In this document: positions 16,502-25,176 of the stretch, piece after piece
Numbering within the stretch: position 1 is the stretch's first letter
How the letters are laid out: each line of letters starts with the position of its first letter
Assembly: GCF_016056375.1 (NCBI RefSeq)
Contig: NZ_JAEDAE010000006.1
Coordinates: 124,001-188,000, forward strand
DNA length: 64,000 nucleotides
Direction of reading: 5' to 3'
Source of the DNA: Hymenobacter negativus
GTDB lineage: Bacteria > Bacteroidota > Bacteroidia > Cytophagales > Hymenobacteraceae
Made by a program: the position numbers and the translations under genes
The notes under the pieces: generated by a model
The model's database searches: none
The model's input: only the letters and a program-made list of their open reading frames with translations
Told to the model about the DNA's origin: nothing

Positions 16502-17359
16502 ATGGAAAACCTAACGCCCCCCACTAGTTCCCTCTTAGCCAGCACGCGCCGCCCGGCCCAACTCGAAGCCTTCGGCCGCCTGCTCGACGTGCTCGACCGC
16601 CTCCGCACCGAATGTCCCTGGGATAAAAAACAGACGCTGCAAACCCTGCGGCACCTCACCATTGAGGAAACCTACGAAATCAGCGACGCCATTTTGCGCG
16701 ACGACCTGCCCGACCTGAAAAAGGAACTCGGCGACGTCATGCTCCACTTGGTTTTCTACGCCCGTATCGCCGCCGAAAAAGGCGCCTTTGATATTGCCGA
16801 CGTGCTTAATGCCCAGTGCGAAAAATTAATTTACCGCCACCCGCACATTTACGGCGATGTGCAGGCCGACGATGAAGAAGCAGTAAAACGCAACTGGGAG
16901 CAGCTCAAGCTCAAGGAAAAAGGCAATACCAATGGGGTACTCGGTGGCGTGCCCACCTCGCTGCCGGCCCTGGTGAAGGCCATGCGAATTCAGGAAAAAG
17001 CCCGGGGCGCGGGCTTCGACTGGGAACAGCCCGAACAGGTATGGGCCAAAGTGCAGGAAGAATTAAATGAGTTTGGGGCCGAGTACCACCACGGCAATCC
17101 CGACCGGATGGACGCCGATAAAGCCGCCGATGAATTCGGAGACTTGCTCTTTTCACTGGTCAATTTTGCCCGCTTTGCCGGCATTAATCCCGAAGAAGCG
17201 CTGGAGCGCACCAACCGTAAGTTTATCAGCCGCTTTCAGTACTTGGAAACCGCCGCTGCAGCCAATAACGAGCGCCTTGCTGACCTTTCCCTGGCCCAAA
17301 TGGATGTGTACTGGGAAGAAGCCAAACGCCGCTCAACTCAACCCAAAGGCACGGTTTAG
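16502..17359 (+). CDS. mazG: Nucleoside triphosphate pyrophosphohydrolase MazG
   Basis: MazG hydrolyses (d)NTPs to monophosphates and pyrophosphate, cleaning the nucleotide pool. The 285-aa protein has two MazG domains. The first contains CPWDKKQTLQTLRHLTIEE, EETYEISDAI and KKELGDVMLHLVFYARIAAE (the ExxE...ExxD metal pattern). The second contains EELNEFGAEY and AADEFGDLLFSLVNFARF. The linker VKRNWEQLKLKEKG is typical. The ATG at 16502 (MENLTPPT) is chosen over an in-frame upstream start because the -7 box lies between them. Confidence 0.95.
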   Translation: MENLTPPTSSLLASTRRPAQLEAFGRLLDVLDRLRTECPWDKKQTLQTLRHLTIEETYEISDAILRDDLPDLKKELGDVMLHLVFYARIAAEKGAFDIADVLNAQCEKLIYRHPHIYGDVQADDEEAVKRNWEQLKLKEKGNTNGVLGGVPTSLPALVKAMRIQEKARGAGFDWEQPEQVWAKVQEELNEFGAEYHHGNPDRMDADKAADEFGDLLFSLVNFARFAGINPEEALERTNRKFISRFQYLETAAAANNERLADLSLAQMDVYWEEAKRRSTQPKGTV

Positions 17360-17626
17360 CGTTGGGAAGACTTCATCAAACTTTCATTGCAATTCTGGCG
17401 GGTAGAGGGAAGTTTTCTTTGGTCAGGCCGCACTTTTTGGTTAGGTTTGCCCAGCTAAGACGGCTCGTCGGGTAGTTTAGACTTCGGTAAGTGCTATTTT
17501 AATCTCCTCATTACGGGATTATCGATTGTCTTTTTGCCGTTGCCTGCGCCCCCAACCAACTTTTTGCATTTTCTTTACCCACTCAATTCAACTACTTCAC
17601 TCAATAACCCCTAACATTCCGGAACA

Positions 17627-18508
17627 ATGGAACAGAAAAATGCCATGAATACGAGCCCCCGGCCCGCCGCTACGGCCGCTAAAGCCGAAGCCAAAAGCAG
17701 CGGTGGTGCCTCGCTGTTCTCCGTCCTGGTTATCATCCTGGCCTTCGTCATCAGCTATTGCGTTTACAAATTCGTTTTCGGCGATGCCAGCCACTTCCAA
17801 GGCGGCAACAACGAAAACAACCCCAACCCCGGCGACTACCTGGGCGTGGTATTCAAAGGTGGCTTCATCGTACCCTTCCTGATGACCATGTTCTTGTGCG
17901 TTATCACTTTCTCGATTGAGCGCATGCTCACCATCGCCAAAGCTAAGGGCTCGAAAGGTATCGAAAGCTTCGTACGCACCGTGCGTCAGAAGCTGAACGC
18001 CAACGACATCAACGGCGCACTGGCTGCTTGCGACCAGCAGAAAGGCTCGGTAGCCAACGTGGTGAAAGCCGGCCTGATGAAATACAACGAGATGGCCCGC
18101 GAGCGCGGCATGACCACCGACCAGAAAGTATTGGCCATCCAGAAAGAAATCGAAGAAAGCACTGCTCTGGAGCTGCCGATGTTGGAGAAAAACTTGGTTA
18201 TCATTTCGACCATTGCTTCGATTGCCACCCTGACCGGTCTGCTCGGCACGGTATTCGGCATGATTCGCGCCTTCGCCGCTCTGGCGCAGGCCGGCACTCC
18301 CGACGCCGTAGCTCTCGCCAACGGTATCTCGGAAGCACTGATTAACACGGCTCTTGGTATCGGTACCTCGGCTCTGGCCATCATTGCCTACAACTACTTC
18401 ACCAGCAAAATTGACGAGCTGACCTACAGCATCGACGAGGCTGGCTTCAGCATCATCCAAACCTTCGCTGGCCAGCACGGCCAGACCACGGCCACCCAGA
18501 CGGTTTAA
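17627..18508 (+). CDS. exbB: ExbB-type proton channel (MotA/TolQ/ExbB family)
   Basis: ExbB forms the inner-membrane proton channel that, with ExbD, powers TonB. The 293-aa protein has a first TM (LFSVLVIILAFVISYCVYKF, about residues 30-49), an extra periplasmic loop, a second TM around 85-105 and the conserved MotA_ExbB core with NLVIISTIASIATLTGLLGTVFGMI and ALINTALGIGTSALAII. It is the first gene of an exbB-exbD-exbD-tonB run. A hairpin after the stop may lower expression of the downstream genes relative to exbB. Its 267-bp upstream region is A/T-rich and probably holds the promoter, but I see no clean consensus. Confidence 0.93.
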   Translation: MEQKNAMNTSPRPAATAAKAEAKSSGGASLFSVLVIILAFVISYCVYKFVFGDASHFQGGNNENNPNPGDYLGVVFKGGFIVPFLMTMFLCVITFSIERMLTIAKAKGSKGIESFVRTVRQKLNANDINGALAACDQQKGSVANVVKAGLMKYNEMARERGMTTDQKVLAIQKEIEESTALELPMLEKNLVIISTIASIATLTGLLGTVFGMIRAFAALAQAGTPDAVALANGISEALINTALGIGTSALAIIAYNYFTSKIDELTYSIDEAGFSIIQTFAGQHGQTTATQTV

Positions 18509-18546
18509 TTCCGCTGGCGCAGCTACCGGCTGATGCACTAAAACGC

Positions 18547-18584
18547 GGGGCGATTCGTTCTTCGGAATGAATCGCCCCCTTTTA
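18547..18584 (+). terminator. Terminator-like hairpin between exbB and the first exbD
   Basis: The stem ggggcgattcgttc / gaatgaatcgcccc (one G-U pair in sense RNA) is followed by TTTT. It lies inside an apparent operon, 14 bp before the exbD ATG. Confidence 0.65.
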
Positions 18585-18597
18585 ACCCCACCTCGCA

Positions 18598-19230
18598 ATG
18601 CCCAAAGTAAAACCGCACCGTACCTCGCCGTCGCTTGATATGACGCCGATGGTGGACCTGGCTTTCTTGCTGGTGACATTCTTCATGCTCACCACCAAGT
18701 TTGCCCCCGAAGAGACTGTGGTGGTGGACACGCCGTCATCGACTTCGGAGCTTAAATTGCCCGAGAACAACGTTATTACGCTGACCGTCGACGCTAAGAA
18801 GCGGGTCTTCTTTGGTGTTGACGCTCCGCAAACCAAGATTCAGGCATTGCAGAAAGTAGGCGCTAAGTATGGCGTAAACTTCACCGCAGCCCAGGCCAAA
18901 GAATTCAGCAACCTGCCCAACTTTGGCCTGCCAATCAGCCAGCTGGGCTCTTACCTGAACATGGCCAAGGAAGACCGCAAGCAGGTAAATGCCCAGCAAC
19001 CCGGTGTTCCGCTCGACTCGCTCAACAACCAGCTTATTGACTGGGTGCTGGCGGCTCGCACGGCCAACCAGGCCATCTTCCACAAGCCTACCTACATCGC
19101 CATCAAAGGCGACGGTAACGCTGATGTACCCACGGTGCAGCAGGTTATAAAGGTGTTGCAGGAGAAGGATATCAACCGCTTCAACCTCATTACGGACATG
19201 GAAAACAAGCCCGTAGCTGCTGCCAAGTAA
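18598..19230 (+). CDS. exbD: ExbD/TolR-family protein 1
   Basis: This 210-aa biopolymer-transport protein has a short cytoplasmic N-terminus and the family TM with its proton-carrying aspartate: LDMTPMVDLAFLLVTFFMLT (D22 in MVDLAF). The periplasmic part is longer than in E. coli ExbD (141 aa), with an insertion around residues 75-150 and the C-terminal fold KPTYIAIKGDGNADVPTVQ and INRFNLITDMEN. A second ExbD follows 53 bp downstream, which is common in Bacteroidota, where the two may form heterodimers. Confidence 0.92.
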   Translation: MPKVKPHRTSPSLDMTPMVDLAFLLVTFFMLTTKFAPEETVVVDTPSSTSELKLPENNVITLTVDAKKRVFFGVDAPQTKIQALQKVGAKYGVNFTAAQAKEFSNLPNFGLPISQLGSYLNMAKEDRKQVNAQQPGVPLDSLNNQLIDWVLAARTANQAIFHKPTYIAIKGDGNADVPTVQQVIKVLQEKDINRFNLITDMENKPVAAAK

Positions 19231-19283
19231 TATTGGTTGCTCTTACTGCTTCATTTTCTACTCTCCTCACTTAACTAAATCCC

Positions 19284-19820
19284 ATGGCAGAAATTCAAGG
19301 CAAAGCCGACTCCGGTGGAAAAGGTGGGAAGAAGCGGGCCAAGAAAATGTCGACCAAAATCGACATGACCCCAATGGTGGACTTGGCCTTCCTCCTGCTC
19401 ACCTTCTTCATGCTGACCACCACCTTCGCCAAGCCCAACGTGATGCAGCTCACGATGCCGGTGAAGAAAACTGACGATGTGGAGGACACGAAAATCAAGG
19501 CTTCGCAGGCCATGACCATCATCCTCGGCAAAGACAACAAGGCGTATTACTACTTCGGCCTGAATACGCCTAACGACAAAACCGTAGCCAAGCCTGAGTT
19601 GAAGGTGACGAACTTTGCTGCCAATGGCATTCGGCAGGTCCTGCTGGACCGCCAGCGCCAGAAGCCGGAGCCCATCATCCTCATCAAAGCGACCGAAGAC
19701 GCCAAGTATAAAAACATGGTGGACATTCTGGACGAGATGAACATCACGAACCAGAAGAAATACGCGCTGGTGAAGGTACCCAAAGACGACCTGGACCTTA
19801 TTAAAGATTCCGCCCTATGA
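19284..19820 (+). CDS. exbD: ExbD/TolR-family protein 2
   Basis: This is a 178-aa ExbD paralogue. A basic N-terminus (GGKGGKKRAKKMSTK) precedes the TM helix IDMTPMVDLAFLLLTFFMLT with the conserved Asp. The periplasmic domain includes NVMQLTMPVKKTDDVEDTK and PIILIKATEDAKYKNMVDIL, ending DDLDLIKDSAL. The last codons overlap the tonB start by 4 bp, so translation is probably coupled. Confidence 0.92.
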   Translation: MAEIQGKADSGGKGGKKRAKKMSTKIDMTPMVDLAFLLLTFFMLTTTFAKPNVMQLTMPVKKTDDVEDTKIKASQAMTIILGKDNKAYYYFGLNTPNDKTVAKPELKVTNFAANGIRQVLLDRQRQKPEPIILIKATEDAKYKNMVDILDEMNITNQKKYALVKVPKDDLDLIKDSAL

Positions 19821-20644
19821 TGGACAATGCGCAAATTGCCAAGGCCAGCTTAAACGACATCGTTTTTGAAGGCCGTAATAAGGCATACGGTGCTTATGTA
19901 CTGCGTCGCTTGTATCAGCGGCACGTTACCCGGGCACTGATTATCGCTACGTCGGTATTCGCGCTCCTCGTGTTTTTCCCGCTTATAGCTCAGTATCTGA
20001 AAGACAAGATGCCGAAGGAAGCGCCGAAGAACCTCAAGGAGAACGTACTGATGGACGCTCCGCCTCTTGATGAGACGAAGCCCCCGCCCCCCCCTCCTCC
20101 CCCCGAGGCTCCGCCGCCCCCTCCACCCAAGCTTACTACCATCAAATTCACCCCTCCGGTGGTGAAAAAGGATGAGGAAGTGAAGAAGGAAGAAGTACCG
20201 GACCAGGAAGAGCTGAAGGATAAGACGGTGGCTACCGTAACCGTAAAAGGTAACACGGATGCTCCCGACCTTTCCGAACTCTCCGGTACCGGCGACAAAG
20301 TGGTTGAAGAAGTAGTTGAGAACAAAGTCTACACCTATGTAGAACAGATGCCTCAGCTGCCCGGTGGTGGTGGCAACGCTGCTATCGTGAATGCCATCCA
20401 GAAAGCGGTGAAATACCCCCCGCTGGCGCTTCGCAACCAGGTTGAAGGTCGCATCTTCGTTAGCTTTACGGTGAACCCGCAGGGCGACGTTTCGGATGTG
20501 AAAGTGGTAAAAGGCCTGGGTTCGGGCCTTGACGAGGAAACGATTCGGGCGGTGAAAACCCTGCCCAAGTTTATCCCTGGCAAGCAGAACGGTCGGGCAG
20601 TAAGCGTTTCGTTTACCGTTCCGATTACCTTCAAAATTCAATAG
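19817..20644 (+). CDS. tonB: TonB energy-transducing protein
   Basis: TonB spans the periplasm and transmits ExbBD energy to outer-membrane transporters. The 275-aa protein has a cytoplasmic N-terminus (VFEGRNKAYGAYVLRRLY, typical of the Bacteroidota TonB type), one TM helix near 39-56, a Pro-run (KPPPPPPPPEAPPPPPP), a Lys/Glu-rich rod and a C-terminal TonB domain with VKYPPLALRNQVEGRIFVSF, VNPQGDVSDVKVVKGLG and TLPKFIPGKQNGRAVSVSFT. The start overlaps exbD2 (ATGA). A terminator follows. Confidence 0.95.
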   Translation: MMDNAQIAKASLNDIVFEGRNKAYGAYVLRRLYQRHVTRALIIATSVFALLVFFPLIAQYLKDKMPKEAPKNLKENVLMDAPPLDETKPPPPPPPPEAPPPPPPKLTTIKFTPPVVKKDEEVKKEEVPDQEELKDKTVATVTVKGNTDAPDLSELSGTGDKVVEEVVENKVYTYVEQMPQLPGGGGNAAIVNAIQKAVKYPPLALRNQVEGRIFVSFTVNPQGDVSDVKVVKGLGSGLDEETIRAVKTLPKFIPGKQNGRAVSVSFTVPITFKIQ

Positions 20645-20673
20645 GCTTTTATTCGGAGCTAATCTGAATTAAT

Positions 20674-20718
20674 AAAAACCCTGGATTGAGCTTTATGGCT
20701 CGATTCAGGGTTTTTTAT
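20674..20718 (+). terminator. Intrinsic terminator after tonB
   Basis: A 16-bp stem beginning aaaaccctg (two G-U pairs in sense RNA) is followed by TTTTTTATT. It closes the exbB-tonB transcript. Confidence 0.85.
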
Positions 20719-21015
20719 TGCACATAGGCTTAATGGCGCTTGGAGGAAATACTCTTTTCCAGATACTGGTAAATTGCATAAGCCGTTATATGGCTTCTAA
20801 TAAAAGCATAGGCATCTGGGTTTGATAGATTCACTCATGAAACCAAAGCGAATAGTAGCCCGAATTCGTTAAAGACATAAAAGCACAGGCCTCTATGAAA
20901 AGCAGCTATTTTTCAGCTTTTTTGCAAACCGGTTCAAATGCGTCATTCTAAATAGCTGAACCTTTACCCACCTTTTCCGGGTTTATTATATATTCATTCC
21001 TGAATTTTCCTGTTT
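20719..21015. other. Gene-free A/T-rich spacer
   Basis: I see no open reading frame or RNA gene. The stretch presumably contains the promoter of the next operon; the clearest candidate is an imperfect box (GAACCTTTA) around 20959. A short string CCGGTTCAAAT near 20930 resembles a tRNA T-arm, but no cloverleaf surrounds it. Confidence 0.4.
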
Positions 21016-21294
21016 ATGCTCAACCTACCTACTACCGAGGAGCGGCTCGGGAAGTCGCCCCAGCGGCTGGTGCGTTACTTTGTGCTCCTGATGGCCTTGG
21101 TTTACATGGGGCTCGGGGTGTGGCTCTGGTGGTCGGCCAATAGCCCTTCTGCTGGGGGTATAATTCAACTAGGCCCTGTTGCCCGACGGGTTCTGGGCTC
21201 CGTTTTTATCCTTTATGGACTGCTTCGCTTTAGCCGGGGCTACCAAGCACATTTTCGCAAACAACCAACTTCTGACTCTGACGATAATGATTAA
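21016..21294 (+). CDS. Small two-helix membrane protein
   Basis: This is a 92-aa protein with TM segments at about 21-42 (YFVLLMALVYMGLGVWLWWS) and 57-73 (RVLGSVFILYGLLRFSRGY), and a charged C-terminal tail (DSDDND). Its last 8 bp overlap the start of the PstS-like gene, so the two are translationally linked. In Bacteroidota a small membrane protein often sits between the tonB cluster and the PstS-like gene; its role is unknown. Confidence 0.65.
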   Translation: MLNLPTTEERLGKSPQRLVRYFVLLMALVYMGLGVWLWWSANSPSAGGIIQLGPVARRVLGSVFILYGLLRFSRGYQAHFRKQPTSDSDDND

Positions 21295-22279
21295 GCGCGC
21301 TCACTTTTTGACTGCTGGCGTTACGGTGCTGGCCGGAGCTATTGCCATTGCTTCTTGCAACGGTCCAGGCTCGCCGGGAGCCCAGGATACCCCTACCAGC
21401 GGTAACGTTGCGGTGAGTGTCGATGAAACGTTTGCGCCTATTCTGCAAGCTCAGATAGATACGTTTGCCAAGCTCTACCCGAATGCTCATGTTAAGATGA
21501 GCTTTCAGCCGGAAGAGAAGGTGTTGCTGGACCTTATCAACGACAAGGTGAAGCTCGCCGTGGTATCGCGGGAGTTGAATGCAGAAGAGCAGGCCGACTT
21601 TGCCAAGCAAACCATTGTGCCACGCACCACGCGCATTGGCATCGATGGCCTGGCCATTATCCTTAATCGCAGCAATCCGGATTCGTTGCTGACAGTGGCG
21701 CAGCTAGCGGATATTTTTACGGGCAAAACCAGCAACTGGAGCCAGGTGAGCGGCAAAAAGGGGCTGGCAGCCATTAACGTAGTATTCGATGCGAACCGGA
21801 GCAGCACGACCCGTTTCGTACGCGACTCGGTGACGCATGGAGCCGCGCTTACCAATCGGGCTTTTGCGGCCTCATCGAACCCAGCCTTGCTCGATTATGT
21901 TGCAACCCACCCCAGCGCGATTGGGGTGGTGGGCGTGAACTGGATTTCGGACCGGGACGACCCCACCGCTATGAAGTTTGCTAACAAGGTGCGGGTGGCC
22001 AGCATCACGTCCCGTCCCAATCCCAAACCGAACGACTACATTCAGCCTTACCAGGTGTATCTGGCGGAAAAGACGCCTGAGCAACTGGCTCAGGACCCGG
22101 ACTTGCAGAATTACCCGCTCCGGCGCAACCTTTACGTCATCAGCCGAGAAGCGCGGGCAGGATTAGGCACAGGGTTTGCATCTTTCGTGGCAGGCAAAAA
22201 CGGACAACTGATTTTTCAGAAGTCGGGGTTATTACCGGCTCAGATGCAGGCCCGAATTATTACCACGCCTAAACTGTAA
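21287..22279 (+). CDS. PstS-like phosphate-binding lipoprotein
   Basis: This is a 330-aa substrate-binding protein of the PBP-like (PstS) type with a lipoprotein signal (MIKRAHFLTAGVTVLAGAIA then IASC). Family features are VSVDETFAPILQAQIDTF, LAVVSRELNAEE, DGLAIILNRSNPDSLLTVAQ, IFTGKTSNWSQVSG, DANRSSTTRFVRDS and IGVVGVNWISDRDDP. No pstCAB genes are present; linkage to exbBD-tonB suggests a role connected to TonB-dependent uptake rather than the ABC system, but this is inferred. The ATG at 21287 is chosen because it precedes the lipobox; an upstream in-frame ATG lies inside the preceding gene. Confidence 0.85.
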   Translation: MIKRAHFLTAGVTVLAGAIAIASCNGPGSPGAQDTPTSGNVAVSVDETFAPILQAQIDTFAKLYPNAHVKMSFQPEEKVLLDLINDKVKLAVVSRELNAEEQADFAKQTIVPRTTRIGIDGLAIILNRSNPDSLLTVAQLADIFTGKTSNWSQVSGKKGLAAINVVFDANRSSTTRFVRDSVTHGAALTNRAFAASSNPALLDYVATHPSAIGVVGVNWISDRDDPTAMKFANKVRVASITSRPNPKPNDYIQPYQVYLAEKTPEQLAQDPDLQNYPLRRNLYVISREARAGLGTGFASFVAGKNGQLIFQKSGLLPAQMQARIITTPKL

Positions 22280-22333
22280 ACACGCTTTTCGCGTACCAAT
22301 TTCTCATTGCTTTTTCATCCTTTTTCTTCTCCT

Positions 22334-23977
22334 ATGAGTTTCAAGCCCTGGAAACAGCCGCTGCTCGCTGCCGTTGCGATGGTAGCAGGTACTACGGCGG
22401 CCACCGCCCAAAACGTGCAAACCGCCCAACGCGATATTGAACTGGGCCGGTATAACGAAGCCCGCGCCATTTTGCGCCCCGGCTCTACGCCCGAAACTGC
22501 TTTCGAGCTGGGCCGCCTGTACCAGATGCGTGACATGCCGGATTCGGCTGCGTTCTTCTTTAATAAAGCTGCTGGCTCCACCCCTTTTGGTCAGGTAGCT
22601 GCTGGCCGTGCTTTGCTGGCCAAAGGCCAAGTTGCTCCGGCTGAAGCGCAGTTTGATGCTGCTGCCAAGGCCACGAAGAACAAAGACACCAAGGTGCTCA
22701 CCATGATAGCACAAGCGTATGGTGAGTCTGACGGTAAAAACACTGGCAAAGCTCAAACATACCTGGATGCTGCTCAGGCCGCTTTCAAAAAAGATGACCC
22801 GGCGCTGATGGTAGCTCGTGGCGACGTGTTTCTGCACTCTGACCAGGGCGGTGGCGAAGCCATGACCAGCTTTGACCGAGCCATTGCAGCCAACCCCAGC
22901 TACGCGCAGGCTTACTACAAAAAAGGCGCTTTGAGCGTGCGTTCGCGCAACTTCAACGCGGCTCGAGAGAGCCTGAACAAGGCCGTAGAGCTTGACCCCA
23001 GCTACGCTCCGGCTTACCGGGAACTGGCTGATATGTACTACTACGCCGGCCAATATGACCTGGCTCTGAGCAGCTTTAAAAAGTATCAGGATTTGGCAGA
23101 ACGTTCGTCAACCACTGACGCGCAGTATGCCTCGTTCCTGTACCTGACCAAGAAATACCCAGAAGCGCTTACGGAGGTAAACAAGGTGTTGCAGAGCGAC
23201 CCGAACAACCTGACCATGAACCGTCTGAAGCCGTACCTGTTGTATGAAACCGGTGACTTCGCGGGTGCCAGCGCGGCCATGGACACATACATGAAAGTCG
23301 CTCCTGCCGACAAAATAATTTCGGAGGACTTGGCTTACAAGTATAAAATCATGAGCAAAACCGGCAAGGGTACCGAAGCCATTGCCGGCATCAGCGAAAT
23401 CATTAAGAAAGACCCAAGCAAGGCTTGTGACTTCCAGAATGACTTGGCTGCTATCTATGCCAACCAGAAGGACTACAAAGGTGCTGCCCGCGTTTACAGC
23501 TACAAGCTGACCAATTGCAAAGGCGACCTGACCGACCAGTTCCGCCTGGCTACCGCCCTCACTGGCGACAAGCAGTACACCCGTGCCGACAGCGTTTACA
23601 ACATCATCCTGACGGCGAAGCCTACGTATGGCCCTGGCTACCTGGCCCGCGCCAAGGTGAACTCGTACCTCGACCCCGAAGCCAAACAAGGCTTGGCCAA
23701 GCCGTACTATGAGAAATACATTGAGCTTTCGAAGGCTGAAGGTGCTGACCCTTCCAAGTTCAAAGAGGGCGTAGTAGAAGCCAATGGCTACTTGGGCGTG
23801 TATAGCTTCCAAAAGGGCGACAAAGCTGCTGCCAAAGGCTACTTCGAGCAAGTATTGGCTATGGACCCGGAGAACGCAGGTGCTAAGAACAACATCAAGA
23901 TTCTCAGTGCTCCGACCAAGGCCACCAAGACTACTACCACGAAAACCGCAACAAAAACTACGGTTAAGAAGAAGTAA
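22334..23977 (+). CDS. Periplasmic TPR-repeat protein
   Basis: This is a 547-aa protein with a signal peptide (MSFKPWKQPLLAAVAMVAGT ... ATAQ) and tetratricopeptide repeats along its length, for example AFELGRLYQMRDMPDSAAFF, ASYAQAYYKKGALSVRSRNF-like and PAYRELADMYYYAGQYDLAL, with the last repeat GYLGVYSFQKGDKAAAKGYF. The C-terminus is a low-complexity Lys/Thr tail. It lies 54 bp after the PstS-like gene and probably closes this operon before the terminator. It is expected to scaffold protein complexes in the periplasm; partners are unknown. Confidence 0.85.
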   Translation: MSFKPWKQPLLAAVAMVAGTTAATAQNVQTAQRDIELGRYNEARAILRPGSTPETAFELGRLYQMRDMPDSAAFFFNKAAGSTPFGQVAAGRALLAKGQVAPAEAQFDAAAKATKNKDTKVLTMIAQAYGESDGKNTGKAQTYLDAAQAAFKKDDPALMVARGDVFLHSDQGGGEAMTSFDRAIAANPSYAQAYYKKGALSVRSRNFNAARESLNKAVELDPSYAPAYRELADMYYYAGQYDLALSSFKKYQDLAERSSTTDAQYASFLYLTKKYPEALTEVNKVLQSDPNNLTMNRLKPYLLYETGDFAGASAAMDTYMKVAPADKIISEDLAYKYKIMSKTGKGTEAIAGISEIIKKDPSKACDFQNDLAAIYANQKDYKGAARVYSYKLTNCKGDLTDQFRLATALTGDKQYTRADSVYNIILTAKPTYGPGYLARAKVNSYLDPEAKQGLAKPYYEKYIELSKAEGADPSKFKEGVVEANGYLGVYSFQKGDKAAAKGYFEQVLAMDPENAGAKNNIKILSAPTKATKTTTTKTATKTTVKKK

Positions 23978-23996
23978 TTGCTTCGGTAGTGATTGT

Positions 23997-24036
23997 AAAA
24001 AGGCCCCTTCGCAGCTGCGGAGGGGCCTTTTTTTAT
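23997..24036. terminator. Bidirectional terminator between TPR gene and rluD
   Basis: The stem aaggcccct / aggggcctt around a loop with cgcagctgcg is flanked by A and T runs. It lies between convergent genes. Confidence 0.85.
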
Positions 24037-24051
24037 AGCCAAGGATGGTGT

Positions 24052-25104
24052 TTAGCTGGCCCAGGCCCGCCATTTTTCCAGTACGGCAGCAAAATCCTCT
24101 GGTAACTCGGCTTCAAACAGGAGTTGCTCACCGGAAGTAGGATGCACAAAGCCCAGGGAGCGGGCGTGCAATGCCTGGCGCGGCATCAACTGGAAAGCAT
24201 TTTCTACAAATGCTCGATAAGCGCCATTGTTTTGGCCCACACGGATGCGGTCGCCGCCATAGGTTGCGTCCGAGAATAAAGGGTGGCCGAGGTACTGCAT
24301 GTGAACGCGAATCTGGTGGGTGCGGCCAGTTTCCAACACGCAGCGCACCAGTGTCACCGGGCCGAAGCTTTCCAGCACCTCATAATGCGTTACGGCGGGC
24401 TTGCCTTGCTCGCCGCCGGGATAGACGGCCTGCACCTTGCGGTCGCGTACGCTGCGGCCGATATGGCCGGTAATGGTGCCTGTAGGGCCGGGTGGATTTC
24501 CCCACACCAAGGCCAGGTAGCTGCGCTGAATAGTATGATGGAAAAACTGCAATGACAGATGCGTCATGGCAAACTCAGTTTTGCCAATCACCAGCAAGCC
24601 TGAAGTATCCTTGTCGATGCGGTGCACCAGTCCGGGGCGGATTTCTCCGTTGCGGCCCGTGGGCAGGTTAGCAAGGTGATGTGCCAGTCCATTCACCAGC
24701 GTGCCCTGCCAATGTCCATAAGCCGGGTGCACTACCAAGCCAGCTGGCTTATTTACAATGAGCAGTTCTGCATCTTCATAGCGAATATCGAGGGGCATTT
24801 CTTCAGGTAATACCTTCCCCTCCCGGGGCGGCTCGGGCAACGTGACAGTGATAACATCTTGTGGCTTCACCCGGTAATTGGGCTTCACCGGTACCCCATT
24901 CACCTCCACGGCCTGCGCCCGGATGGCTTCCTGCACCTTATTGCGCGAAGTGTTGCGCAGCCGGTTGTGCAGGAATTTATCAATCCGCAGCATTTCCTGG
25001 CCGCGGTCTACTACAATGCGGTGATGTTCATAAAGCTCATCACCGCCTTCTTCGTCAGCTTCACTGTCGAGCAGCTCATCCGCATCAAATTCGTCGTCTA
25101 TCAT
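24052..25104 (-). CDS. rluD: 23S rRNA pseudouridine synthase, RluD/RluA family
   Basis: This 350-aa enzyme isomerises uridines in RNA. It has an acidic N-terminal extension (residues 1-25, DDEFDADELLDSEADEEG), an S4 RNA-binding domain at about 38-85 (MLRIDKFLHNRLRNTSRNKV), the catalytic motif HRIDKDTSGLLVIGKTE (catalytic Asp164), RSYLALVWG and ETGRTHQIRVHMQYLGHPLF. The S4 plus RluA layout fits RluD (U1911/1915/1917 of 23S), though RluC-type specificity cannot be excluded. It is separated from the skp-like genes by a terminator. Confidence 0.88.
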   Translation of the reverse strand: MIDDEFDADELLDSEADEEGGDELYEHHRIVVDRGQEMLRIDKFLHNRLRNTSRNKVQEAIRAQAVEVNGVPVKPNYRVKPQDVITVTLPEPPREGKVLPEEMPLDIRYEDAELLIVNKPAGLVVHPAYGHWQGTLVNGLAHHLANLPTGRNGEIRPGLVHRIDKDTSGLLVIGKTEFAMTHLSLQFFHHTIQRSYLALVWGNPPGPTGTITGHIGRSVRDRKVQAVYPGGEQGKPAVTHYEVLESFGPVTLVRCVLETGRTHQIRVHMQYLGHPLFSDATYGGDRIRVGQNNGAYRAFVENAFQLMPRQALHARSLGFVHPTSGEQLLFEAELPEDFAAVLEKWRAWAS

Positions 25105-25124
25105 TTCCCAAAGCAGTGGTATAT

Positions 25125-25158
25125 GAAAAAAGCCGGAGCGAGTGCTCCGGCTTTTTTG
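25125..25158. terminator. Bidirectional terminator
   Basis: The perfect stem agccggagc / gctccggct with a 4-nt loop has A5 before it and T6 after it. It closes the bamA-ompH operon in the minus sense, just before rluD. Confidence 0.85.
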
Positions 25159-25176
25159 GCAGGCGGCGGTTGCCGC

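Noticed and set aside
17597..18679. Antisense 360-codon frame over exbB
   Set aside because: The sense strand encodes a complete ExbB; the antisense frame runs through the terminator and into exbD.
20920..20945. T-arm-like string CCGGTTCAAAT suggestive of a tRNA
   Set aside because: No acceptor stem, anticodon arm or D arm can be built around it.
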